Origin: an uncultured bacterium | GTDB taxonomy: Bacteria > Vulcanimicrobiota > Xenobia > Xenobiales > Xenobiaceae | Direction: 5' to 3' | Length of the DNA stretch: 64,000 bases | Assembly: GCA_934636825.1 (NCBI GenBank) | Contig: CAKUBG010000012.1 | Location: 1-64,000 of the forward strand | Shown: piece after piece, positions 45,369-53,810 of the stretch | Layout of the letters: each line of letters begins with the position of its first letter | How positions within the stretch are numbered: the first letter of the stretch is position 1 | The notes under the pieces: generated by a model | What the model saw: the letters and a program-made list of their open reading frames with translations, nothing else | What the model was told of the DNA's origin: nothing | The model's database searches: none | Program-made: the position numbers and the translations under genes

Positions 45369-48359
45369 TTGTCTAAGCATCTGATTATCGCCGAAAAACC
45401 CAGCGTTGCCAAAGATATTGCCAAAGCACTGGGCGGTTGCAAAGATGAAAAAGAATATTTGGAGAGTGAAAATAACATTATTACCTGGGCAGTAGGCCAT
45501 TTGGTAGAATTCATTGCTCCTGAGGAAATAGATCCCAAATACAAAGCTTGGAAGTTGGAAGATTTGCCCATTATTCCCAAGAGCTTCAGTTTAAAAGCTA
45601 AAGACAAATGTACGACCCGTTTGCGCATTATTGCCAAATTGGCCAAAAGGGCCGACGTGGAAGCTGTAGTCAACGCTTGTGATGCCGGACGTGAAGGCGA
45701 ACTTATCTTCCGCGAATTGGTCTCTTTTTGCAAAATCAAAAAGCCTATACTGCGCTTGTGGTTGCAATCTATGACTCCAGAGGCCATACGCAGCGGTTTT
45801 GCTTCTCTCAAGCCTGGCGCCGATTACGAAAATTTATACCAAGCGGCCCAATGCCGCGCCGAAGCTGACTGGCTTATTGGTATCAACTCTACTCGCGCTC
45901 TCACTCGCCGCTTAAAAACACGCACCGAAAAGGTCTCTTGGTCGGCCGGCCGCGTCCAAACTCCCACTTTGGCCATGTTACAAAGCCACGAGCTGGATAT
46001 ATTAAAATTTCGCCCAGCTCCTTATTGGCGCTTGAAAGCCAAGTTTGATATTCCTATCAATCGAGAGAATGAGACTAAGCCCCACACCTACGAAGCGGTA
46101 TATTTCGATTCAAAATTTGATTCCAAACAAATCTCAGAAGAGAAAAACTTTAAAGGTCGCGACGAAGCTATCTTTGATCGAGCTTTAGCCGAACATATCG
46201 AGCAAGCGGTAAAAGGTCGCCAAGCCCAAGTAGAGGAAACCCGCAAAAATAAGCCGGAAGCCGCTCCGCCTCTATTTGATCTGACTTCTTTGCAACGCGA
46301 AGCCAATAGGCGCTTTGGTTTATCGGCTAAAAGCACTTTGGCCGCTGCTCAGCGTCTGTACGAAAGTCACAAACTTATAACCTATCCGCGTACTTCTTCC
46401 CGCTGTCTGCCTACCGACTATGTAGGCCAAGTTAAGCGCATTTGGAGCGGCATGACCACTTATGCTTCCCGCGCTGAAGAAGGCGGCTTAAATTTTCCTC
46501 TCTATGCAACAGCTGCTCAAAAACTCTTAGCCGAACCGAAATTGCGCAATTATGGCAAAATTTTTGACGATTCTCGTATTTCCGATCACTTTGCCATTAT
46601 TCCCACTACTCAATTGGCCGGCCGCAATTTGCGCGACGACGAAGCCAAAATTTATAATTTAATCTTGCGTCGCTTTTTGGCGGCTTTCTTCCCTCCTGCC
46701 GTCACTACAGTTATCGAACGAATTACCACCGTAAAAGTAGAAAATGAAACTTTTACTTTCCGCACCAAAGGAAATTTCTTGAGCGAAAAAGGTTGGAAAG
46801 AAGTTTACGGTTACGATTCTAAAGAAGAGTGTTCGGCTCTTCCCGAATTGAAAGCGTCTCCTCAAGTTCCGGCCCTAGCTCGCAATAAAGAAATTGCTCT
46901 AAAAGATGAAATGACCAAGCCTCCGACGCGCATTACCGAGGCCAGGCTTTTGAGCCTAATGGAGAATGCCGGCAAACAAGTTGAAGACGAAGAGCTCTCC
47001 AATGCCATAGAAGAAACCGGCTTAGGCACTCCCGCTACTCGCGCCGAAATTATTGAGGCTTTGCTCACTAGAGGCTATATAGAGCGTGCCGATCGAGCTT
47101 TAAAGACCACCACCAAAGGCGTAATTTTAATCGATTTACTCAAGCGCATAGGTTGCCACCGCTTGGCTTCTCCGGAATTGACCGGCCGCATGGAATACAA
47201 TCTCAATCAAGTCGAACACGGAACTTATAAGCGCAAAGCTTATATGAACGATATAGTCGACTACACTAAAGAAATTGTTTCCAAAACTAAGGACTTTGAA
47301 TATGCCGATATTTATGCCGACGAGAAACCTCTAGGCCTTTGTCCTGTGTGCCATAAGCACCAAGTTTATGAAAAAATGCGCTTCTATGCCTGTGAAGCCA
47401 ATCAAGGCAAAGATGGCGAAGGTTGTTCCTTTATCGTCTGGAAAGATAAAAATGGCCGTTATATTGACACTCGCACCATGAGCGAGCTTTTAGAAAAAGG
47501 CGAAACCGACTATTTGGAAGGCTTTAAAGGTAGCGGCAAACAGACTTACAAAGCCAAACTTCGTTTCCAAAACAATACCATAGAGCTGGAAACTGACGGT
47601 GGCACCGTAGTTTCCGACGCAGTCTCTTTGCCCGTCAGTGACGAGATTTTAGGCACATGTCCTTTCGATAAAAATTGCCACGTTACGGAAAATGCTTCCA
47701 GCTACCAGTGCCAGCAAATATGTGTCCAAAACGGCTCTCACAAAAAAGGTTTTACTATGCCTCGCCTGATTTGCCAGCGCCCCATCAGCCACGAAGAATT
47801 GGCCTATTTCTTGGAGCACGGGCGTACCGAATTGCTGGAAAACTTTATTTCTAAATACAACAAGCCTTTCAAAGGCTATGTTGTGCTTAACCCCTCCACA
47901 GGCCGCTACGGCTTCGAATTTATGCCTCGCTTCCCCAAAGCAGCTCCTTCCGAAACTCCCGGCTCCGCTTCCACCGATAGCGCCAATGCGCCAGCGGCCG
48001 CCGCAATCGAAGCTAAGCCTAAGCGCACTACGCGCAAAAAAGCTACTGTCGACAGCAGCGACGCCACAACTGCTGCAACCGAAGCTAAGCCTAAGCGCAC
48101 TACGCGCAAAAAAACTACCGCCGATAGCAGCGACGCCACAGCTGCTGCAGCCGAAGCTAAGCCTAAGCGCACTACGCGCAAAAAAGCTACTGTCGACAGC
48201 AGCGACGCCACAGCTACTGCAACCGAAGCTAAGCCCAAGCGCACTACGCGCAAAAAAACTACCGCCGACAGTAGCGACGCCATAACTGCTGCAGCCGAAG
48301 CTAAGCCTAAGCGCACTACACGTAAAAAAACTACTGCCGACAGCAGCGACGCAAAATAA
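45369..48359 (+). CDS. topB: Topoisomerase III-type DNA topoisomerase with a repetitive lysine-rich tail
   Basis: About 996 residues. The N-terminus HLIIAEKPSVAKDIAKALGG and the TOPRIM motif NACDAGREGELIFRE are typical of topoisomerase III. The catalytic tyrosine lies in LITYPRTSSRCLP (about residue 338). The core ends near residue 630, then a zinc-ribbon segment (CPVCHKHQV...EGCSF) and a second Cys-containing module. The last 117 residues are a tandem repeat of 24-residue units rich in KPKRTTRKK. The TTG start has AGGAGG six bases upstream, which decides it over upstream codons. It acts on single-stranded or decatenation substrates in the cytosol. Confidence 0.92.
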   Translation: MSKHLIIAEKPSVAKDIAKALGGCKDEKEYLESENNIITWAVGHLVEFIAPEEIDPKYKAWKLEDLPIIPKSFSLKAKDKCTTRLRIIAKLAKRADVEAVVNACDAGREGELIFRELVSFCKIKKPILRLWLQSMTPEAIRSGFASLKPGADYENLYQAAQCRAEADWLIGINSTRALTRRLKTRTEKVSWSAGRVQTPTLAMLQSHELDILKFRPAPYWRLKAKFDIPINRENETKPHTYEAVYFDSKFDSKQISEEKNFKGRDEAIFDRALAEHIEQAVKGRQAQVEETRKNKPEAAPPLFDLTSLQREANRRFGLSAKSTLAAAQRLYESHKLITYPRTSSRCLPTDYVGQVKRIWSGMTTYASRAEEGGLNFPLYATAAQKLLAEPKLRNYGKIFDDSRISDHFAIIPTTQLAGRNLRDDEAKIYNLILRRFLAAFFPPAVTTVIERITTVKVENETFTFRTKGNFLSEKGWKEVYGYDSKEECSALPELKASPQVPALARNKEIALKDEMTKPPTRITEARLLSLMENAGKQVEDEELSNAIEETGLGTPATRAEIIEALLTRGYIERADRALKTTTKGVILIDLLKRIGCHRLASPELTGRMEYNLNQVEHGTYKRKAYMNDIVDYTKEIVSKTKDFEYADIYADEKPLGLCPVCHKHQVYEKMRFYACEANQGKDGEGCSFIVWKDKNGRYIDTRTMSELLEKGETDYLEGFKGSGKQTYKAKLRFQNNTIELETDGGTVVSDAVSLPVSDEILGTCPFDKNCHVTENASSYQCQQICVQNGSHKKGFTMPRLICQRPISHEELAYFLEHGRTELLENFISKYNKPFKGYVVLNPSTGRYGFEFMPRFPKAAPSETPGSASTDSANAPAAAAIEAKPKRTTRKKATVDSSDATTAATEAKPKRTTRKKTTADSSDATAAAAEAKPKRTTRKKATVDSSDATATATEAKPKRTTRKKTTADSSDAITAAAEAKPKRTTRKKTTADSSDAK
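48009..48359 (+). repeat. Five 72-bp tandem repeats in the topB tail
   Basis: Direct repeats begin at 48009, 48081, 48153, 48225 and 48297, each exactly 72 bases (the last is truncated by the stop codon). Each encodes EAKPKRTTRKK-(AT or TT)-x-DSSDA-x7. Units 1 and 3 share ATVDSSD, while 2, 4 and 5 share TTADSSD, so a 144-bp higher-order unit is likely. The frame is preserved because 72 is a multiple of three, so repeat number can change without breaking the gene. Confidence 0.97.
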
Positions 48360-48490
48360 TCGGCGGCAGAAATACGCATACACGAAAGTAAACCGAGCTT
48401 CTTAACTTATATTTCCCGAACAGAGGGCAATTTTTTGTACAACTCGAAGCTTCAGAGCCCAGAAAATGCTTTCAGAGAGGATTTTAATCG

Positions 48491-51058
48491 ATGAAGAAGC
48501 TCGGTATCTTAGCGGCTTCGGCCGTTATTTCTTTAGCGCCGCTATATGCAGAAGCGTTGCCAAAATCGGCAGATACAACACCCAAAACAAAGGCGGCGGC
48601 CGCAACAGGCACTCTGCACCAGGACAGCCGAGGTTCAAAAGCGAAAACAAAGAGCCTAAATTCTTCTTCTCGGAGTGATAAAGTGACTGTCCAAAATCAA
48701 GAAAATACAACTGTAGTCACCCCCGGCATGACTCCAGCTCAGATGAAAGCTTTCTTCTTAGAGCAAACCAGGCGTAGCCTGACTAGCTGGGAAGCCAAAA
48801 ATTACAATATAAGCAACCATCCTCCTTTTCAAATTGATTCCCCTCAAGCTAGTCAATTCTGTATTACTCCTGAAATAGCCAAAGCGATTAACTTGAGAGC
48901 TCAAGTAGACGCTTTTGCCAAAGAGGCCAAAGTTTCCACAGCCGGTGTGCGCGAAAACCAAAACGTACTTTGCCCTTGGGATCATCGTTACCGCATCAAC
49001 GAATATATGTTGGCTTTAATGGCCGAATCATTGAGCAATATTGTCCCCCAGTTGCATAAAGAGCATATTGCCTCTCTGCCGGTGCGCACTCCTGAAGAAG
49101 TAGCCAAACACCTCGGCCCGCAGGGAGTAAAGACTATCGAAGCTATTTTTGGTATGCCTTTGGCCCAAGCTATGGATTTTGTGCGCAAAAATCCTGTCCG
49201 TATCGTCGGCGGCGAAACACGCTCCAACACTCCGCGTTTCGTAGGCTTAGTTTCTCGTATTTACGCTGCTCGCGGCTTTAATGTATTTTTGACCGAAAAT
49301 GCCGACAATAAAGACACTTCCACCATTTTCATGTGGAGCTTCTTAACTTATATGTTGGGCTTGTCCGGAGGCGACTATTACACTTCCAGTCACGGTGCTC
49401 CTCAAAAACAGAGCGACAAAATCCTCGGTCCCGACGGCTCCCAGTATTTGCCTCCGGAATACTCCAAGATCGTCGAGCAAATGTACAAAATTTTGGAGCA
49501 GTGCGAGACCACCGGTTATACCATAAAATTGGCTGCCGCCGACGATCCTTTACTGCACCACAGCTTAACTTACAAGCGTATGTGCAGCCTCTACGCTGAT
49601 TATTTGCGTAAAGGGCCCGCTTCTCCGGCCGCTTTGAAAACCGTCAAAAAAGCTATAGACGAAGGCATGCGCCTCAAACTCGATTTCTTCGGTGGCGCCG
49701 GCTACAAGACCATCGCCCCTATTCTCGAGGATTTGGGTATCGACAAAGCCTTCGAAGGCGGCTACATTCGCACTCAAGAAGATCCTTTCTTCCATAATAT
49801 TGGCTTCCGTGTAGCTCAAAAGAAAAATTCTTCCGAATATGAAGTAGTTCACGACAGCGTGGACGCTAGTATGCCAATTGTTGTTAAATCGGCCAATTAC
49901 GGCGTCATCTTGAAAGATGCTCCCATCGGCCAAATCGTCTTCAATGTAGATCCCGATTCCGATCGCTTTGTGGCCGGTCAAATCGTCCCCGTCAGCGAAG
50001 AAGCCAAATTGACAGCCGATGGTATCAGCTCTATTAAGATAACCGACGACAAAACTTTTGCTCTCTTCTCACCCAACCAGTTCTTCCTTATGTTGGCCGA
50101 AAGTGACCGCGCCAGTATGGAAGACGACGGCAGTTGGAAAGATTATTCTAGCTTCGATATTCATACCTATGTATCCGCTCTTTCCTGGGACGAGTGGGCT
50201 CAAAAGCACGATATTCCCGTCGTACGCACTCCTGTAGGTTTCAAAGAGATTGCTGCTGTAGAGCGCAATGTCGAAAAAGCCATGAGTGAGCATCCCGGAG
50301 AAGTTGTGGCTGTTTACGACGAACTCGGCAACAAGATCGTTATCGGCCCCAAACCTAAAGTACATCACGCTGGCGAAGAGAGCGGAGGTAAAATTGGTGG
50401 TCCTCGCGAGCCTATTTATAATATTTTAGGCCAAAAGATCATCGCCATGCGCGAAAAGAGCAGCGGCGAAGCTTGTATTTCCGCCGTAGTTATGGTTTCT
50501 AAGCTCTATTTGAAATACAAAGAAACCGGTAATATTGCCGATCTCTTCTTGCATAACCATCTCTCCAATCTTTTCACCAGAGATGCTATTGCCAACAAAA
50601 TGGAGTTCCGCGGTGACAAGATTCACTACAACGAAGCTATTTTCGATCCCGAAGAATTGGCTAAGGCTAAAGCTGCCGGTATTGCCGAAAAAGACCGCTT
50701 CAATAATTACTTCCGCCGCTTAGCTTTAGCTATGAAAGATCCTTCACTCACCAATAGAGGCAAAGTGCTCAGTTTAGATGAGGTAAAGGCTGTTTTGACT
50801 GAAGCTATACCCGGTATGGCTGACGAGTGGCAAGCTCTCGAGCGTATCGACGTTTGGTCAGACGGTTTGCAGCTTTGGTTTAAAGGCACCAAAGTACGTG
50901 ACATTTGCTTACGCCCTTCTGGAACCGACGCCAAGTCAAAAGTCTACTTCGACGGCACGGACAAGGCTTACATGAACGAAGTCTTCCAGAAGTACTTCCG
51001 TGACTTCCCAGCCGCTCCCACTCCTCTCTATAAAGAGTTACTTAAAGAAGATAAGTAG
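48491..51058 (+). CDS. Alpha-D-phosphohexomutase-family protein with a predicted Sec signal peptide
   Basis: 855 residues. All four phosphohexomutase loops are visible in order: the phosphoserine loop TSSHGAP (about 298-304), the metal loop DPDSDR (about 488), the sugar loop GEESGG (about 628) and the phosphate-binding loop RPSGTD (about 807). Such enzymes interconvert hexose 1- and 6-phosphates in the cytosol. Yet this one starts MKKLGILAASAVISLAPLY with an AEA cleavage motif, a classic Sec signal, followed by a Ser/Thr/Lys-rich linker to about residue 75. GAGAGG nine bases upstream supports this start. The protein is far longer than ordinary family members. Export is predicted, not shown; its role is unknown. 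Confidence 0.85.
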   Translation: MKKLGILAASAVISLAPLYAEALPKSADTTPKTKAAAATGTLHQDSRGSKAKTKSLNSSSRSDKVTVQNQENTTVVTPGMTPAQMKAFFLEQTRRSLTSWEAKNYNISNHPPFQIDSPQASQFCITPEIAKAINLRAQVDAFAKEAKVSTAGVRENQNVLCPWDHRYRINEYMLALMAESLSNIVPQLHKEHIASLPVRTPEEVAKHLGPQGVKTIEAIFGMPLAQAMDFVRKNPVRIVGGETRSNTPRFVGLVSRIYAARGFNVFLTENADNKDTSTIFMWSFLTYMLGLSGGDYYTSSHGAPQKQSDKILGPDGSQYLPPEYSKIVEQMYKILEQCETTGYTIKLAAADDPLLHHSLTYKRMCSLYADYLRKGPASPAALKTVKKAIDEGMRLKLDFFGGAGYKTIAPILEDLGIDKAFEGGYIRTQEDPFFHNIGFRVAQKKNSSEYEVVHDSVDASMPIVVKSANYGVILKDAPIGQIVFNVDPDSDRFVAGQIVPVSEEAKLTADGISSIKITDDKTFALFSPNQFFLMLAESDRASMEDDGSWKDYSSFDIHTYVSALSWDEWAQKHDIPVVRTPVGFKEIAAVERNVEKAMSEHPGEVVAVYDELGNKIVIGPKPKVHHAGEESGGKIGGPREPIYNILGQKIIAMREKSSGEACISAVVMVSKLYLKYKETGNIADLFLHNHLSNLFTRDAIANKMEFRGDKIHYNEAIFDPEELAKAKAAGIAEKDRFNNYFRRLALAMKDPSLTNRGKVLSLDEVKAVLTEAIPGMADEWQALERIDVWSDGLQLWFKGTKVRDICLRPSGTDAKSKVYFDGTDKAYMNEVFQKYFRDFPAAPTPLYKELLKEDK

Positions 51059-51079
51059 CTGTTGAGTTGAGTTAAGAGG

Positions 51080-51123
51080 AAAGCCTCCGTCAGTAAAGTA
51101 AGCGCTGACGAAGGCTTTTTTTC
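51080..51123 (+). terminator. Terminator after the phosphohexomutase gene
   Basis: AAGCCT...GTCAG pairs with CTGAC...AGGCTT across an 11-base loop, followed by seven T. It lies 22 bases beyond the stop codon. Confidence 0.85.
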
Positions 51124-51166
51124 TATATGGATTGCCGTCTCTACCAAGGCTATCGTACCTGAAGTC

Positions 51167-51195
51167 TTGACATGAAGTAACAAAAGTATTAGAAT
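51167..51195 (+). promoter_or_regulatory. Sigma-70-type promoter of rpsU
   Basis: A perfect -35 TTGACA (51167-51172), a 17-base spacer and -10 TAGAAT (51190-51195) lie upstream of rpsU, leaving a leader of about 85 bases. It is the best vegetative promoter in the window. Confidence 0.75.
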
Positions 51196-51210
51196 TTGGC
51201 CCTAAAGTTT

Positions 51211-51229
51211 TCGGGATGAGTAGTCCCGA
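51211..51229 (+). other. Hairpin in the rpsU leader
   Basis: TCGGGA (51211-51216) pairs with TCCCGA (51224-51229) over a 7-base loop in the 5' untranslated region of rpsU. Autoregulation by S21 through this stem is conceivable, but untested. Confidence 0.35.
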
Positions 51230-51289
51230 CCATTACCCGGCTGTTTATTACCCCAATATTTGGCCGTGACGGAAGGAGGGGAACGCATA

Positions 51290-51463
51290 ATGGAAACTAC
51301 AGTTGGTGAGAACGAACCTATCGAAACCGCTTTGAAGCGTTTCCGGCGTCAATGCCAGAAAGAGGGCGTGTTGGCCGAAGTTAAGAAGCGCGAGTATTAC
51401 GACAAGCCCAGTGTACGTCGTAAAAAGAAGGCTATCGCCGCTCGTCGCCGCCGTCGTCGTTAA
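51290..51463 (+). CDS. rpsU: Small ribosomal subunit protein bS21
   Basis: 57 residues, very basic: ETALKRFRRQCQKEGVLAEV and a terminal run of arginines, as in S21. AGGAGGGG lies upstream of the ATG at 51290; the frame is open slightly further upstream but without a ribosome site. S21 sits near the mRNA exit on the small subunit and helps base-pairing of the Shine-Dalgarno sequence. Confidence 0.95.
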   Translation: METTVGENEPIETALKRFRRQCQKEGVLAEVKKREYYDKPSVRRKKKAIAARRRRRR

Positions 51464-51476
51464 GGCATAAAGAGAG

Positions 51477-51517
51477 AAGCTGTCAGGCCATTTTGGGCTG
51501 GCGGCTTTTTTATTTTT
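51477..51517 (+). terminator. rpsU terminator
   Basis: An imperfect stem including G-U pairs (AAGC at 51477-51480 with GCTT at 51504-51507) followed by T6 and further T-rich sequence, 14 bases beyond the rpsU stop. Confidence 0.65.
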
Positions 51518-51529
51518 AAACTTCCATAA

Positions 51530-51574
51530 AAATAAATAGGCTGTCCGCTTTTCGAGCCGACAGCTTATTTATTT
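51530..51574. terminator. Terminator of ung
   Basis: An AT-rich stem, AAATAAATA then GCTGTC (51530-51545), pairs with GACAGC and TATTTATTT (51559-51574). On the minus strand it follows the ung stop by nine bases, and it could stop rpsU transcription from the other side. Confidence 0.75.
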
Positions 51575-51582
51575 TATGTCTT

Positions 51583-52263
51583 CTAAGTTTCGTCTTCTAT
51601 TTGCCAATCGATAGGCTCTACACCGTGTTCACTCAAGAATTTGTTGGCTTTGCTAAAAGGACGGCTGCCAAAGAAACCGCGTGAAGCCGAAAGTGGACTG
51701 GGATGAGGTGAGCAAATAATAAAATGTTTGGGGTTAGTAATTAAAACTTTTTTTTCCTGAGCCGGACGTCCCCATAAAATGTATACAACAGGCCTATCAA
51801 TAGTATTGACAGCTTTAATCACTGCGTCAGTAAAATTTTGCCAGCCTAACTTTTGGTGGGAAAAAGCTTGATGAGCCCGCACTGTCAGCACAGCATTAAG
51901 CATAAGCACTCCCTGGTCAGCCCATTTTTTTAGCCAGCCGCTATGGGGAATAGGACACCCCAAATCATCATGTAATTCTTTATATATATTAACTAAAGAA
52001 GGCGGCAATTGCTTCTGAGTAGGCGACACAGCAAAACTCAAGCCCATAGCCTGATTTACGTTATGATAAGGATCCTGACCAAGTATTAACGCTTTTACTT
52101 TATGAAAAGGCGTAAAATGGAAAGCATTAAATATGTCATCAGCCGGTGGAAAAATTGTTTGCGTTTTATATTCGTGAATTAAAACGCGCCTCAGCTTTAA
52201 ATAATATTCTTTTTGAAATTCATCCCCGATAACATCGAGCCAATCGTTGCTTATTTTTGGCAT
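51583..52263 (-). CDS. ung: Uracil-DNA glycosylase, family 1
   Basis: 226 residues. The catalytic motif GQDPYHN holds the active-site aspartate; LLNAVLTVRAHQAFSH and the DNA-intercalating HPSPLSASRGFFG loop follow. It removes uracil from DNA for base-excision repair. The ATG at 52263 has GAGGTG eight bases upstream; upstream in-frame codons lack a site. It is divergent from the subtilisin-like gene, whose promoter lies just beyond its start. Confidence 0.97.
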   Translation of the reverse strand: MPKISNDWLDVIGDEFQKEYYLKLRRVLIHEYKTQTIFPPADDIFNAFHFTPFHKVKALILGQDPYHNVNQAMGLSFAVSPTQKQLPPSLVNIYKELHDDLGCPIPHSGWLKKWADQGVLMLNAVLTVRAHQAFSHQKLGWQNFTDAVIKAVNTIDRPVVYILWGRPAQEKKVLITNPKHFIICSPHPSPLSASRGFFGSRPFSKANKFLSEHGVEPIDWQIEDET

Positions 52264-52300
52264 TTTTGTACACCTCGTTACAAACTTTGGTTCTTTATCG

Positions 52301-52329
52301 TTGCTTAAACCCTGCTCAATTGTTAGAAT
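52301..52329 (+). promoter_or_regulatory. Putative promoter of the subtilase gene
   Basis: TTGCTT (52301-52306), a 17-base spacer and TAGAAT (52324-52329) precede the protease start by 45 bases. The -10 matches well, the -35 only partly. Confidence 0.45.
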
Positions 52330-52373
52330 TGAGGGAACTAAACGTAAAGCACACATTTTCAAAGGAGATTATC

Positions 52374-53711
52374 ATGAGTATTGGTATTGGTTCGCTTCCC
52401 AATCTGACGCCAACCTATTCTTCTCCTACTCTCAAAAATTTCGGCGAGCCTGTCTCTACAAAAGCTCCCTCAAATGAAGGTTTGTCTCTAGCCGAAACCT
52501 TTACTAAATCGACTGACAAACCAGTCAGCCTAATTATTCAAAGCGACGATCAAGAAAAATTGGCTGCCTTGAAAGCCCAGCTTCTCAAAAGTGATCAAAC
52601 CAATCAAATAACGGCCGATTTGCCTATCATCAACGGCTTTTCTATCGACGTTGCAGCTCAAGATGGCGAGGCTTTGCAAAATCTTACACAAGCCCAGCAA
52701 AGCGGTGCTTTTGCCGTCTCTCTTGACCAAAGTTCCGACTTTACTTCCAACGATCTCTTTGAATTGCAAAATACTTTCTCTCCTATCACCAAAGAGACCA
52801 ATATCATGTTCGGCGTAGAAAAGTTGCACGAACAAGGTATCAAAGGAAAAGGCACTTGTATTTGTGTTATTGATAGCGGCATTGCCATGCATCCCGACTT
52901 AAAAGATCGCGTCGTCGCTTTTAAAGATTGTGTCAACGGTCGCAAAGAGCCCTACGATGATAACGGACACGGAACCCATGTGGCCGGTATTTGCGCCGGA
53001 GATGGCAGCAGTAGCGACGGAAAGACAGTAGGCGTTGCCCCAGAAGCCAATATTGTGGGCGTCAAAGTGCTCGATCAATTTGGCAACGGTACAACTTCCC
53101 AGATTATTAAGGGCATTCAATGGGCTATTGCCAATAAAAATAAATACAATATAGATGTTATCAATATGTCCTTGGGCCGTCCCATTCCGCGCACCCGTTT
53201 TCTCGATCCCATGACTATGGCTGTACAATTTGCTGAAAAGTGCGGCATTACAGTAGTAGTTTCGGCAGGTAACGACGGGCCTGAAGCTTCAACTATTTGT
53301 TCTCCAGGCAATGCTCCCAATGCGATTACTGTAGGTGCTTTTGATGATTGCGGCACTCCGGAAACGGACGATGATTGGCCAGCCTATTTCTCTAGCCGCG
53401 GCCCGACGCGCTTCGACAATTTAGAAAAACCTGATATTTTGGCTCCTGGTGTAGATATTATTTCTTGTTCTAACGAGAATGACGGCTATGTCAAAATGTC
53501 AGGCACCTCTATGGCAGCACCTTTTACAGCCGGTGTGGCTGCTCTTATGAAAGGCGTCAATCCTAAACTGAAGCCCAAAGACATTAAAACTGTTTTGATG
53601 TCTCAAGCAGCACCTTTCCAGCAAAGCTATTTGAACCACAACACTGCCGGAGCCGGCGCTATCACTCCTCAAGAGTCTTTAGCCCAAGCTGCCAATTTTC
53701 AAAAAAAATAG
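52374..53711 (+). CDS. Subtilisin-like S8 serine protease without a signal peptide
   Basis: 445 residues. The catalytic triad is intact: Asp in CVIDSGIAMHPDL, His in DDNGHGTHVAGICAG and Ser in SGTSMAAPFTAGVAALM, with the oxyanion Asn in VVSAGNDGPEA. Residues about 40-125 resemble an I9-type propeptide, so it is probably self-processed. The start MSIGIGSLPNLTPTYSSP carries no signal peptide or membrane helix, unusual for a protease with a propeptide. AAGGAG lies seven bases before the ATG. The atypical Hsp70 gene lies 99 bases downstream. Confidence 0.93.
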   Translation: MSIGIGSLPNLTPTYSSPTLKNFGEPVSTKAPSNEGLSLAETFTKSTDKPVSLIIQSDDQEKLAALKAQLLKSDQTNQITADLPIINGFSIDVAAQDGEALQNLTQAQQSGAFAVSLDQSSDFTSNDLFELQNTFSPITKETNIMFGVEKLHEQGIKGKGTCICVIDSGIAMHPDLKDRVVAFKDCVNGRKEPYDDNGHGTHVAGICAGDGSSSDGKTVGVAPEANIVGVKVLDQFGNGTTSQIIKGIQWAIANKNKYNIDVINMSLGRPIPRTRFLDPMTMAVQFAEKCGITVVVSAGNDGPEASTICSPGNAPNAITVGAFDDCGTPETDDDWPAYFSSRGPTRFDNLEKPDILAPGVDIISCSNENDGYVKMSGTSMAAPFTAGVAALMKGVNPKLKPKDIKTVLMSQAAPFQQSYLNHNTAGAGAITPQESLAQAANFQKK

Positions 53712-53810
53712 ATAACCGTTCTTAGTGACAGAGCCTCTGAATCGTGTCTTTCCATCTTAAAAAGTCGGAGTGGCATTTTCCAAGAGGTTCTCTTTTTGAA
53801 GGAGATTTTT

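Noticed and set aside
48009..48359. The evenly spaced repeats considered as a CRISPR array
   Set aside because: The 72-bp units are contiguous with no unique spacers and lie within a coding frame.
47649..48383. Long minus-strand and alternate-frame open frames over the topB tail
   Set aside because: They result from the 72-bp tandem repeats, which keep several frames open; the plus-strand frame belongs to topB.
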